Below, piece after piece: positions 13,637-28,600 of a stretch of DNA of 64,000 nt. Numbering within the stretch: the first letter of the stretch is position 1; the number at the start of each line of letters is the position of its first letter. The notes beneath the pieces are model-generated. The model did not search any database. It was not told where the DNA came from and was given only the letters and a program-made list of their open reading frames with translations. Source of the DNA: Diadema setosum (taxonomy: Eukaryota > Echinodermata > Echinoidea > Diadematoida > Diadematidae); the NCBI GenBank assembly GCA_033980235.1, contig CM067059.1, positions 14,394,100 to 14,458,099 of the forward strand, given 5' to 3'. The translations under genes and the position numbers were made by a program.

Positions 13637-16600
13637 CAGCTGAAATGTAAATGAAAGGATCTCTCTGAAGGGATGACAAGAAGATCTTTGCTGAAATGTT
13701 AGATGCATGATTCTTGGCCATGTCAAAGAGGAAGAAGATACTCACTGTCTATGGCCGCAGAGTGTGTGTGTCCAGCTGACACATCCAGAATGTTGTACCT
13801 GTTGAGGGGCTTCACCAATGTTGGCACGTCTTTGTATGGAATGTCATAGCATTCCTGAAAGAGAAGAAATTAACATCTGCATGCATTCACTTTGCCACAC
13901 AGTATACACCATGGCCCATTGAAATAATTTATAAGCATTTCCTAATTCAAAACAGATCTAGTTAATCTTAAATTCTGGAGAGTAAATACATCTCCCTAGA
14001 ACTGAAAGGAAACCAACTTTCCATAATGATTGATAAAGCATAATGATAACTTGGTCCTTGAATGTGACGACAATAACCTAGAGGGAGGAATCTGGGAGCC
14101 CTTTCAAATTGACCTTGTAATTTTCTCTGCACTTGTAACTGACGACAAACCAGCTTTCACAGCTCTTTACATTTCCAAATACCCAGACAATTAAGCAAGT
14201 CTAAGTACAATAGATACGCAAGAGACCATTATCGCAAGCAGATGCTTGATGAGGATAATGGCCTCAGAAATAAACATGATGCAACGCAACAAATTATATC
14301 CAATATATCCAGATAGTCCAGTCACCACTCACACACTCCCTTGACCACATACCTTGACAATCCTCTTTCTCAGGCCGGCAGTGACTGTGTTGAAGCCCAG
14401 TCTGTTGTGCTCGTTGCTGCCACAGGCATAGACCTTGCCATCATTGGTCAGGAAGAAAGAGCCCTCTGACCCAGCACACACTGATCTTATGACCTTCTTG
14501 CCCTGGAATTCCACCTAAGCAGAGGCAAAAATCAGCACCGCAAGCTTGACGTGTGCCTCTCTCAAACTTTCTTAATTAGCCTTACAGTGAAGCTTGTGTG
14601 AAATGCTGGGAAACCCAACTATTTTGCAACCGTATGAAAGATGATAAAAAATAGGTAGCACATCTAGCTTACAGAACATCATTCACTTGCACTTGTCCCT
14701 TATGCATGTTATACTATAGATAACTTTCACACTAACTTTCTGCAGCAAATATCCACTATTATTATTTAATTCAATCTTTATTTCTACCTGACAGAATCAA
14801 TACTCGATGGAAATTTGAAAAACAAATCAGAAAGAATAATAATGCAATATACTTAGTTCAAAACTCTACTAAATTATTTTCTTCTATTGGTACAAATTAT
14901 TAAAACTACTACTGACCTACTACTACTAATATTACTACTACTTCTATTACCACTACTACTACTATTACATTTGTACCACTACCACTACCACTGCCACTAC
15001 TACTAATATATCCACTATGACTGCTGCTGCTGCTATGACTACTACTACTACTATTTTTACTATTTTTACTACTGCTACTACTACTGCTATTTTTACTACT
15101 TCTACTACTACTACTACTACTATTACTGCTACTACTACTATTTCTACTACTACTACTACTACTACTACTATTACTACTTCTATCACTACTACAACTATTA
15201 CTATTACTACAAGTACTACTTCTACTACTGTTACAAGTACTTCTACCTCTACTCACTTTTTGAGGTAGTCTGTAGTCATCTTCATTGCCAAGGCCAAGGC
15301 GTCCTGCATTCAAGCAAATCACGAGAAGCACACTCCATTTTCATCCTCAAAATGTCTTTATATAGGCTCCCCACATTCAGGTCATCAAATATCAAAATTA
15401 ACATTTACAAAAATCAGAAATCACATAGATTTGCCATAAATCAAAGAAAAAAAAAGACAGAGCAAATGGCTGTGATGGCTACTGTGCAAATATAGGGCAA
15501 CACAGGAGAATATAATTGTCTTTAGATGTGTCACTTTGCAGTGGATTGATTTCCAACAAAATGTATAATAACTTGGGGCAATACAGTACAATGCGTAAAT
15601 GGCCGTTGGTGAAATCTGATTCTCTTTTAATACAATGCTATCCTTTAATGGAACACACCAAACTAACTGTCAGAAGGCTGCAACATCATGTAACATAACA
15701 TAATGTGGCTGATTGAAAGGTCTTCCATGACATTTTGCTACCTTTTAAAGGGGGTATATCCCTTTTGAAAATGTCACGAAATTTTACATGGTTGAAGAAT
15801 AATGTCTCCCAACATCGTGTATGAAATCTTATAGTAATACACCACAGAAAAACAAGCCCCAAGAATATGCTCTCCTGTTGTACCAAAATTAACATTTGAA
15901 AGTTATTTGGGACCCAAATGAATTCGCTGGGAATCTACAGTATTGTATACCCTTCCATCCTCAAGAAGTTTCCACTTTTATCATTCTTAGAAAAGGTCTG
16001 CATTATCCGTCTCTACAATATACCAGCTTATGAAAGGAATCATATTTTCAGGGCTGCAAAAGGGACACACAAACTTCAAAGCATAGGTACAGAGAGGACT
16101 TCAAAGTGTGAATCAGGTCCAAAGCAAGGAAGCAAAGGGTGACTTACCAAATTCTCCACATCCCCAGGAGTACACCTCCCTGTCCTGGGTCAGGGCCAGG
16201 ATGTGGTTATCACCGCAGGAGATCTTCTCCACGGGCTTCTGGTCAAAGAAGGTGACCAGGATCGGACGGTTGACCCCATCCTCGTCATCGCCATCATCGT
16301 CTTCGTCGGCTTCGTAGTCCTCCCCCCGCCCCAGGCAGCCGTAGTAGTCAGAGCCAAATGTGTAGACCTGGCCTTCGTCTGAAATCAAATGATTGGGACA
16401 CGAGCGTTTGGCAAAATATTATATTAACTGATCACACTGGTAGTCACATAGTTATTTAGTCAAAGGTCTCGTGAACACTCTGCAAATGTTTAAAGCAGCT
16501 GAACAAAGTGCAGAAATTATGAAGATAATAAAGATAAAGTCGTTTGTAATTTCTATATGTGACACCTGCTCTAAACACTTTCTTACATCACTGGAAAGCA

Positions 16601-19600
16601 AATTATTAAAGAGCTAATCCCACAGAATTAATTCTTACACCAGCTCACAAATTGAAGAGTCTGTTCATCATCTATGTGCACTTACAACTAGCCTCAATTT
16701 GCCAGGAGTTTTATTGGTATTCTGTTAATTCCCCCCCCCCCCCCCCCCAAGAAAAAAAACAAAAACAAAAACTTGGCCATATTGTATACTACAAAAACCC
16801 CTTCTAGCAGTCTGGCACGAATGCTGAGAATGAGGAGGATCATTCAATCCTCATCATCAGCAGTGATTTTTTCTGGACATCCGATCTGTGGTGACTGTGA
16901 ACAGTCTATACACTGATTAGGGAGCACAGCAAAGTGAGCAATAACAAGTTTTGAACTCTCTTTCTCTCTCAAAAAAAACCCCCTGACAACATGGTAAACT
17001 GACCGGTCACACACGCCGTGAACTCCTCTCCGCATGAAACAGCCTTGATAGGAATGCCTTGGAGTGCCTCCACCTTCCTGGGATTCTTGTAGCAGGCCGT
17101 GTCCCCATGGCCAAGCTGACCAACCATCTCCTGGCCACCATGCACATTCTAGAACCATAATGAATAAAACACATAAATTATGAATAACCAAATCAAACAA
17201 AACATGCCAAGTTATATCAAATTACAACAATTTCAACAATGGCAACAGCTTGGTTTTAATTTCAAAAAGAAGAGGAGGCCTTTCTAAGTTGTGCACAGGA
17301 CACATTACAACAAAGAATTACTGCCACAGTGCATAGAAATAGATAACCTTGTTCAGCTTATAAAAAATAAGGTCAATAATAATGCTTTGTCTGTTCTAAC
17401 CCTGGATATTATGACTCATCCCTGTGCACGTTCACCAATATGCCCCCCCCCCCCCCCCTTCCTCAGAGATAAAAACACTAATAAGAATGGGTACGACTAC
17501 AGTCAAAATCATAACTTCACATAATCTTCTATCTGTATGAACATTCCATGCTGACAATACTGAAACAAAACTCCTTCCTTTAATACCTGGCAGACTGTAT
17601 TCCACAAGGATATATAAACGATGCCACTTCAAATAAAAATTCATGTTCACATAAAACCCATACAGCAGACAGATGACCTTTTCTCCTTTACAGAAAGCAA
17701 CGATTGCTCTGCTGAGTCATGATCAGACAAAAGTTGACTACTACCAGCATTTTGCGACTTTGTGCACCAATTTATGAATCCCCCTCACAGAGTACAACTT
17801 AAAGTGAAAATATAGTCCTCATGTACCTGAAGAGGTGTCGATTTTTGCTCTAAAATATACATAAATGCAAGAGAAATGTGTGAAATATTGCTGTAATAAC
17901 ACAATGTTAGTTGGGTACCTACGAAAATGCAAAATATTAGCCAAAAAGGTTCGCCAGAAGTACTACAATCTCAGAGCTTACCCGATTGTGGTTGCTACGT
18001 GCTCATCGATTTCAATATATTGGGCCACAGCAGTATCCATTGCATGGGAGAGTGAATTGCATGCATCTTGTTAGCTGCATGCAATTCAATACTACTGGTA
18101 GGGCATGATTCGATCATCACATGGTGGTAGGAATCTACATACCCACTACAGACAGGGGAGGGGGATTAAGGAGTAATAGTCAGGTATACCGGCTTCCATT
18201 ATTTCACACTTTTCATATCAAAATACTTCAAAACAACTCATTATCCTGGCAAATCGCATCAGCCAGGTCAGTTTCTTGGCAGACCCTTTTGATATATTGC
18301 AAATTCCAGATGATGGAAGATGAATTTTGAGTTCATCTGAGTACCATGTTTTAGCTTTAAACTTAATAAGGACTCACCGCCCACGTGAAGAGCTCCTTCT
18401 CCACGGTGACGGCAGCAAAGTGGGCGTGTCCCGCTGAGACCTGCAGGGCACTGTTACCATCTTTGAATGCCTCCAACTTGAGGGGCGTCAGGCGACCGCC
18501 ACCCCAGTAGTACACCTGTAACACATGTCCAAGGGTTGGCACAATATTCCTAACATGATACACTTCCTCACAGGACAGACTTCCTCACAAGTGGACGTGA
18601 TAATCTAATTTGGAATTATTACCTCATCTTCAGATAAGTGATAAAAGGCATGCATTAATTCTTGTCTGCTTCCTTCAAGCTCACTCAACAATAAAAGGTT
18701 ATCATTAATTTTTGTCTATAAAGTCATTATTAATACAGGCGCTGACAATATCATGAATGTAATGAATACGAGTCTTGAAATAATACAAACCCTTCTTTTT
18801 CTACATGTCAAAGACAATTGCTACTTTGGATAACACGATTAACACAAAACACCAGTTTGAAGCCACTGTTTATGTCTTCTGGTTTACTTTCACAGATGCT
18901 GTACACTAATCTTGTCCATATGATTTGAATGAATCTGTAATTCTTTGTCTGCTACCAATGTTGCAACAATGTGGCTGCATTCCCATTTCCAGTGTTCTCA
19001 CCTCTCTGTTTCTGAACGTGACTACAGGTACCGTTTCCGAGTGGAAACTGCTTTGACTCTTGGCCTTGCGGACAACGCCGTTCAGTTCCCACACCTTCCG
19101 CGCCATCTCTCTGCAGCGAGGACCAACATAGAGTTAACACAAATCATTATCAAAATGATGCTGGCTACTTGGTAGCAATAAATGATATGACAAAATGTCA
19201 AAGACATAATGATCAACTTCAAAGAAGAATTTAATGCAAAAACATATTAATGCAATTTCAAAGTTGGTCATTATCAAATGTAGAAATTAAATCTTTTCAA
19301 TGACAATGCATTCGTTACATAACAAGAAATATATTTGAAGTTATATTTTGATTTTTTTTTTTTTTTCTGTGAGCTCCAGTCTCAAATATCTCCACTTGAC
19401 TGAAGTGGATATTTGGGCTTTTGCATTAATAAATACTAAAGATATTTCTTGTGAGAGGTATTTTAGCAAGCAGTATGGCTCTGCATTGTTCTTTGCAGTC
19501 TGCTGCAAGTTTTTGGCATGTCAGAAAAAGAACAGTAGGAGAGGTAGTACAAGAGGAATTATAGAATGGGTAGCGAGAATCCTGCGATCTGATTGGTCGA

Positions 19601-22600
19601 GAGCTATGTGTTCATTTTTACTGGCCGCACGCTGAGTCACAGTGGTAAACATGTTATCGCGCACTTAGCAAGAGTACGCGTACTTGTAACAAAGGTTCGC
19701 GCACTAAAGCAAGCGTTCGCGCACTCAGCTTGGCCATGCATCCAGTAAAAACTTATGCATGGCTGGCCATGCATCCAGTAAAAACGGTAAGTACGGCGAT
19801 GCATGCCCTTTACGGCAAGCCAAAAGGAAATGCATCCAGTAATTTTTTCATCGGGTAACACGATAGAAAACTGGGTTTTTGACAAGAAAATTACCCATTC
19901 TATAAATCAAATGACGCACATGTCTTTTCGTGCGTCAGTCGGAATATAGTGTGCATGCGGTAACTATGGAATTTAGCCTAAACCCACTCGGCTTCGCCTC
20001 GTGGGTTAAGCATTCCATAGTTACCTTATGCACACAATTCCGACTGACGCACTCAGACCTGTGCGTCATTTGTATAATAATGTATGAAAACAGCATAGGA
20101 CAACGAGTTGCAACAAGAGGGACTGCACGAGAAGTATGAATGGAAATAATGTAATAGATGGAAGTGCAGTGAAATATGGTGCGTAGTGGCTACAGATGAT
20201 GTGAGAGTGAGAAGGGGCAGAATTATGGTTTGAACTGGTCGACAGCTCGTCAATCAACTGATATGTGAACCAATCATGCACGTCTTCTACTGGGGGATCT
20301 TCATCATTATCACAACTAGCGTGACCATCAATCATATCTTCACTAAAGAGAGCTGATTTTCACAAAGTGTACACGCATACTGGCGTACTTTAATGGGAAT
20401 ACATGCACATTTCTAATAGTTTGATGAATGCAGCTGCACACTGAGCTGCTTCGCGTACATGTAAACCAAGAATGTCAATACATTTCCTTTAATTTCACTT
20501 TCAGGCAGGTAAAATTTACTGAAGGTCATATATGGCAAGGTCACATTGAATAGGATACTAGATCGAAGGCGCATTACAAATGCTGTACTTATTATTATTA
20601 TTATAAAATAGAACAGGTTGAAAAGCAGTCTTTTAATGTACAGTTTTCTATTTCACTTTCAGTATAAATCGCATTGCTGATTGCTCTGCAGAAACAGATA
20701 GATAGTAAAGTTCATGGTCATGATCTGAATTTTGAATTTGGACTTTCAATTTTGAATAATTTCTTATATGTGCAGTAGATTAATCATTCCTGTTTGTGAC
20801 AGGGGGTGTTTTCATTCATTGATGAAAAGGCCCAGTCAGGTGCGAGAGTATTTTTACTTCCCATAACATGTGCGAGAAACTCCCATTTTTGTTGTAAAAT
20901 GGGACTAAGCACACTTTACATTCTTTACCTGTTTTATCAATGAATAAAGCTGCCCCTGCCGCAAATAGGAACCCTTTCGCAAAAAGGGATAATTACTCAT
21001 TTCAGATACACAATACAGGACAGTAATTGTTACAAACCAAAACCTAGAAAAAATACATCATCACTCTCTCTTACGCTCTTTTATCTTTCAAAAGAGGTTT
21101 CTCCATAATCTCAGCAGCTGTTGGTCTCTTTTCAGGATCCTACGAACAGAGAGAATAATGGCAAAATATCAGTTGAAAGAATGACAATAACATATCAATA
21201 TCAGGCAATATTGCACACAGGGGAACAGGACTTTACATGACTAGGTAAAACTCATTATGAACGTACAATAACGCAATCATGGAAAGAGTATACTGTTCAA
21301 CGCACAGCCATTGATAAAAACTTGCTTCTGTTTCACTTTAAACAACTCCTAATCTCTCATTGAGTCATGAAACTCAGAGCATTAAACTATGAGTTCTGAT
21401 ATGAATATTACACACCTAACATCTATCGATACTTCAATGCATTAGACTGAGAATCTTTGGTACGCCACTTGTCAAAACCGATTCTCAAATGAATGAATGA
21501 AACACTCATTTCATACTCAGGATTGAGATCCTTCATGGCATGACATTTTTTGTTTTTGTTTCAGAATTGAAAGCATGTGGCAGTCTGGGGGAAGCCCAGG
21601 GATGAGATGCCCACTATAGTTTAAAGGTAAAGCCTAATTCTCAAATGCCTGCAGAACTTAATTTTTGCTCTAAAACATACACACATGCATGAGAAATGTA
21701 TGAAATAACACTACTGTAAACATCAATATTTTTGCGCCATCAATTTTCGTGCTGGGCGGCTCAAAAACATATTTGCGGGTTCTTGAATTCATGATGCGCA
21801 ATTGTCAACCCATGAAAAACATGCAGATGAAATTGTGATATTTTCGCGGCTTTTCGAATTCGCACTAGCCAAAAGTAGCGCGAAATATGTGAAAATCAAT
21901 GTACCATGAAAATGTCTGTGTTTACAGTACAACAACATGACTTCAGTAAGGCAACAACATGACTTCAGTAAGGCAACAACAAAAATGTGAAATATTACCC
22001 AAAGAGGTACGAGGGATGTAATGCAAATCACATCAGTCAAACAAGTTTCTCAATAGAGCTTTCCGCTTTACTGCACATAAAGTCGAAATGGTGAAATATG
22101 AATTTTGAGCCCTTTTGAGAACTATTTCTTCACTTAATGACAAACAATATACAAATAATGACTGCTTATGAGGGCACAGTTAAAATTAAATGCCCAAGGT
22201 GATGTGAAAACCGTAACTATGCCCGAAGCGAAGCTGAGGGCATGGTTACGGTTTTCACATCACCGAGGGCCAATAATTTTAACTGTGACCCGAATGTCAA
22301 GCAGTTATTATTTGTTTTATATACCGAAAATATAGATTCCGAAATATATATACCGAAAATATAGATTCTAGTCTCTTTTGCAGCACTCGTAATCAATGCT
22401 GATCGACAGCGCGGCGGTCGTATCACTGGTGCGTACAGTGATGTGTACAGTGTACGTTACGTGTACTACCGGGTTGCGATTGTCTCCAAACCAGTCCGCT
22501 AGTCTCTTTTACAGCACGCTGATTGAATGCGCGGCGGTCGTATCATTGGTGCGTACATATGAGCGATCTACGTGTACGGGGTCGCGACTGTCTCTAAAAC

Positions 22601-25600
22601 CTATTTACTAACTGTGCCCGGGCCCCGGTCACAGTAACTCAAAAATAGGGCACAGTTATTTTCATGACTCCCCTTTTAACCAATCAGATGAGAGGATTCT
22701 AGAAATGAGGTATATAATATAGTATAAGACCTTACCTTTGATAGGAGCTCAGAGACGAGGCTATACATATCTGCACTGTACTTTTCATCTATTTCTCCAA
22801 TGTCTTTCTGAACGATGCCCCACACGACTTTCAGCTGGTTCTGAATGAGAGTGCAATAAACAAAGTTGATTATGATTAAAGAAGTTACAGTATGCACAGA
22901 TTGGATTTGTAGTTACCACAAATAGACATCCCAAGGTTATTACACAAATTCTTTTTTAATTATCACTAAAAATTTATCTATAGAAGTCTGGCAAAGCTCT
23001 ATGGTTGATGATGAAAGTGTCAGGTTGCTGCTTGGCACAGCTCCTATTCAATGTGTGATTAAAATGCTCTGGTGTGATTGCAGCGGTAAAATTATATTTG
23101 GAAGGACAGAGTATTTCTTTCTTCAGAAAGGATCATATGGAGTAGACATAAATTCTCATAAATAATGAAATACAAGGAGTACGCAACAAGGAAGCAAAGC
23201 TTTAAGAATAAAGAAACAATTAAAAACAAATCACTGCACAGCAATTAATACTACTTATACAACCACCACAGATATGAGCAAGTAACACTACAGATAATTG
23301 GCAGCTCTAATAGTGGGTTGTTTTTCCTTTTGGGGGGGGGGGGGGTCCATCTACAAATTGAGCAGTGTTGTAAAAACCAGGGGGGGGGGGGCATGTCATG
23401 AAACGTTTTGTCAGATATCTTTTTGACAAACTGTCATAAGATGCAAGAAATCTTTGCACCTGACTGGCTGAGAATAAATTTGTCAGACAAAACTATGCCT
23501 CATGAAATACTACCCTGAACTTTAACTTTCTATTAGGCTCGCATTACACTGTCCCGAAATTGGCACAGGATGGGTATACGAATATGGAAATTTCAATTTC
23601 GTGTGAAGTTGGTCCTGAACCTGGATAAAAGCTGATCAATAGCCAAAGCAAGTACCAACTTCTGTGAGCAGTCTGAGAAAAACTCCACCGGTGGTTATAT
23701 GATGGCTTTCAAATGCCCTCACAAATAACTCGATGTTTATACAATCAGAGCCAAATTTGGAAACTTCCTATATCATGTGTTCATCTTTGCTAAATTTCAG
23801 GACAGTGTGATGCCTTGCTTTGCTGTTATCATTGTCGAAGCTTTACTATTCAAAGGGTGTTTTCTTCAGGAGTATTTTTCCAAGAGATATTAAAGGTAAA
23901 CTTCAAAACCTTACAGAAAGGTTGTTTTGCAATGATTCCATTGGGCTGCAAAAGAAATTGACCTAATTTTCCATGAAGGACTTCTGTGGTTCTAGGGCGG
24001 AGATCTCAGATTAAGAAGCATTTAGGTCTCCAGTTTGTGTTTCCTATCCACAGTGTTGTCATCCTACAACAAGGCACTGTATCCTGATTGCCTAGCCTTT
24101 CAGAGACTTACAGCCATGGGCCAGTCGTTTGCCTTCTTACAACTTTTCATTGTTCTTATTGTCCACATAACACAGATCATCATTTGATCATGATTACTCT
24201 AAGATTTCACACAAACAAATCTACTCTTTATCCATTCCCCCCCCCCCCCCCCCCCCAATTGGAGAGTTTACCTCATCACAAACATTAATCTGCATTCCTT
24301 ATCAGGGCACAAAAAAATAATAAGCAAAATAATTATGCTTCACATAAATGATTCGGCACGCCGTACACCGGGGTACCGTTGTAACCCGGGGTACCGCGTT
24401 GTATAGTGCCATCTCATCCCCATTATTTATAATGCGTATCCGAATTCGGATACGGCAAAGTCGTCGCAATGAACTAGCACCATAGGTGTTTTTCGAAGTA
24501 ATTTCTAGCACCACACTGTTTTGTAAACATAATCTACCGTAACTTTTATTTTCAGAAAAAAAAAAAAATCACTGAAAGCCCAGAAAATTCCCCCCAAAAT
24601 CAACTGTATTTCTTCAAAATTTGATCATGGGGGCTGCCATCTTTATAATCTTCTATGCGTGCGAGAATGGTCGATAATAAGAGATGAAATGCGAAAGAAA
24701 AAGGTTCAGAGCAGAAAATAATGATCAGTTGCATACATTAATTGTTGCATAATCACAAATAAGAAAACATTTTTGTGCATAATAATACTAAAATAATACT
24801 AAAAAATATTTTGACACATTTTTTGGTAAGCCAGGGTACAGCGCTGAAAAAAAAAAATAATTAATTCAACAAAATGGTGGATTTTCATTTGGTACCCCAG
24901 GGTACCAAATATTGCATCAAATGGAGAAATTCATTTGTACATTTTAATTGATTTTTCCAACACTAGGAATGTACTTCCCAAATCATGTTCTGCATCTACA
25001 CTGTAATTCAATTAGAAAATACAATTTAAAGCAGAAATAATTCTGCCGCAGAAAAATTCAATCAGTAACCTGAATTTCTTTTATTAAGACTTGGATGGAG
25101 TTACAAAATCATGGTCAGCATCTATACTTCAATCACATTAGAAGAGAAATATATGTTGAAGCCAAAATAGCCCTAGTTTGGCAGAAACTGCTCTCAACTG
25201 GCCCACCAGCACTAGTAAGTGTAGGGCAAAGACCCAGTGAAGTAGGGTGTTCCTTGCTGACAACATGGCCCTTGTCTCTGAATACACAAGCCCATGATTT
25301 ATATTTCGGGAACAGAGACTCCCTTTCATCATCCAAACCCAAACCAGTCAGTGTGGCATTTACAACCAAAAATGATTTCAAAAGGGCCAGATCTACCCGA
25401 GGGCGATCATGTGATTCATTGACGAGCAACATGACTGCCAGCATCTATTTCCTGTTGACAACTCAGTAATGCATGCACCTCATCCCGGCTTCCTGCTGGG
25501 ACAAAACTTTACACTGTTCTCTCTCTTTTTTTGTTTTTTGTTTCTGTTTCAAAAGAATACGATTTGAGACAAGGAGATGAAAGCGAAGCGTTACCGAGGC

Positions 25601-28600
25601 CTCAAACACCCTCCGAAGGGTGAGGAGTTCGTAGAGCACACAGCCAACAGCCCAAATGTCATTTTTTGCGTTGTACCTGAAAGTACAAAAGCACAGTAAG
25701 TAAAGAATAGCTGAATGAATAAATGAATGATTGATTCTGGCATACAATATAAAAAATGAAATGAAACGGAAGGACTGTTGCGACTGAGGATATAACTCAA
25801 TGAGCAGTACTTTTATACTTTGGAAAGGTCGCAAAATGTCACAGACAACCTTCCTATCAAGCACATTATGTTACCATGCATGTCTGATATAAATCAAGTT
25901 ATTCATCACAAATAAAATGTCTGTTACTAAATATAAGGCTGCATCATATGTTTTCAGTTACTTCTCTACTTCCCAGTGACAAGCTTACAAATTTGGTCAC
26001 TCGCTTCCTGAAACACTGAGATTAAACACTCAGATTGGAAAATCTCACTGTACACGCAGCAGATACTGGAGGGAGATGCTACAAGTTGCTGCAGGACTCT
26101 GGATGTACATAGTAAGAGGAACACTTCCCATGTGTGGGGAGCTTATGAATATTAATTTAGAACTGCACTCGCAGCAAATAATGTGAATGCTGAAACTTGA
26201 GGCAGATTTCAGGCTGCAGTCAGTGGGACACGCCTATGCTGGCAAGCTCATGAATATTCCTCCCAACTAACGTGTTCATGTGACAGCCTGCCTTGGCCTG
26301 TCACTCTCATGTTGTGCACTACTTCAACTGTACAGCTAATTGAACATGAATGTTTCTTGGATCTCAAAGCTCTCTCAGTGATATTTTCCACAGATAGTCT
26401 ACAGTTGTCAGACCTTACTACACATGTATTACGGGATGTCACTTTCTGCTGGTTGTAATTCACATTTGCTGTCACATATAAATTAATTCCTCTGACTGAA
26501 AATAATCTTCTGGGAGTATCAGTATTCCTTTATCAATAATGTCACAAATCTACATTGGGAGAAAAAAATCAAATAACCATACGGTATTTGCATGGCTCCT
26601 TTCCAGCAATTAATATATGTACAACCTTGATTTTCACTTTTCTGTCAATAGACTTGGCAAAATGTTAAATTGGTAACTTTGAATACCCTTTGTGGTTATG
26701 AGCTGCTAGATATCACACTTTTTTTCTAATCACTCTTCAAATAATTCATTGGTAAGGTCTGCCATTGCATAGTGATTGTGCAATGAGGTAAAACAAAGGT
26801 AGAAAGGTTACTCATTGGCTACTTACTGTTGTCCTTTGACCAGCTCTGGAGACATGTAGAAAGGTGTTCCAACAATCTGAAACAAGATATGCCAAAAATG
26901 ACCATAAATGTAATGAAAAAGTCTTTAACAAAAGTGTTATACCATATCAAGCAGTAAGTCAACGACATTATTTTGCTGGTAAAAATACCCGCAAATAGGG
27001 AATGCCATCAATTCATGGTGACAACAACATTTTTCTGCCAACAAAGAAAATCTGTGTCTACTGGAGATCGTCGTAACATTATGTTTTGTAGCAGAAGTGG
27101 AAAAGGTAGGTATTATCACATGATATCTCTGAATTATGGGTGCTTTGAATGACATATCACTTTCTAGTTCCAAGAGAGCTCCCACGCATTTGCATACACA
27201 CTCAAAGGTGAACTTTGAATGTCATGAAAATAAGACCTTCAGCTGGAAAAAAAAAAAATGTTTTTCTCTTGCAAATAAGCTTGTCAGAACTCTGGAGTAC
27301 TGTTCATATGCAGACATGGCTAATTTCCTAGCAAATATGGTGATGATAAGTTGGTAAGCAACAACTTTGAGCAGAAATAATCCTTTACTTTAATACTTAT
27401 AACAAACTCGTTAGACCCGACATTATAATGTGATGTGATTTGTCTCAATCCATCCTGCTCCTTGTTAGCAGACTAGTTTGACACATACAACGTGTAACCA
27501 TGCCTGTAATGGTGTCAAGTTTCTACCACGTAAAGGGCTAATGAGGACAAAGTCTACCATCTGCTTCTCCTTGACCTTTGACCCTTGACCTTACAATGAC
27601 AATGCTAATATTTCATTGCCATAATTCATCTCTCATGGGCCATCTTTTGAAGTAAAAGGTTGAATGTCTTTAAATGTTCACAATGTGGTATGTCCTAATA
27701 GGCTGTGATCTCACACTGACTTCTATCGAAATATAAAACAAATAATGAACTGATGAAACTGGTCTTCAAAACATCTTCCAGCATCTGAACTCCTCTGGGT
27801 AATTGATTGTGTCGCATCTAATGCCTGAGCCACATTTGATGATACACTATCATTGCTACTGGATTTATTACAAGTGAAGCTTGCTATGTCAGAACTTTTC
27901 CTCACCCTTAACCTCTGACCTCATGACTCGGTGAATCTCATCAGTTAATTTTTGGCACGATGGCACAAACACATGTCTGGCTTTAATGGGTCGATCTCAG
28001 TTTACTGTGGTAAAATGAGTAGATGATGCACAGATATAAAGGAAGGAGAAACCCAAACCTTAAACATTATGGTCCTTTTACTACTTCAAAGTAGAGATTA
28101 TAAATCTAATGATATGGGTAGTAAAATATGTCTATTAAATGTGCATCTATCATAAATAGCCACACAAAGTCAGGAATTCTACTTAAGAATAGTGCGTACA
28201 GACATAGTATTGTACTGATTCCCTATGGGATATCTTAACACAAGTCTGTACCAAATCAGATCTACAACTGCTTTTGGGTTCATTACGACGAACGAGTGAA
28301 GAAGATAATCTAAGTTCAGTTTCACAAGAAAATTGAACAATGGAGTTGTGGTTGGTGGTCATATCAAATGGCAGTTTTCATCTCCATACATCTGTCTATC
28401 TGTGTGTCTGTTTGTCTGTCTGTCCGTCTGTCTCTCCCTTGGTTAGAATTACCATCTCAGGTTGGTTAAGTAATCACTTTTCGCTGGAAAAAAAACCCCT
28501 AGCCAATAAGCAACAGGATATATGCATCCCTTCACAGAAGTCTTGCATGGGCATCCCTCGGGAGGATCGACCCAACAGTTTGATGCTGAGTCACAAGGAC

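Noticed and set aside
14909..15331. Serine-, valine- and threonine-rich ORFs
   Set aside because: Read-through of the triplet array. Only the 47-bp NEK9 exon at its edge is coding.
16731..16748. Long poly-C and poly-G runs (also 3826, 17443, 23331, 24236, 38898, 53453)
   Set aside because: Recorded as simple homopolymers. Their exact lengths may be sequencing or assembly artefacts and no function is supported.
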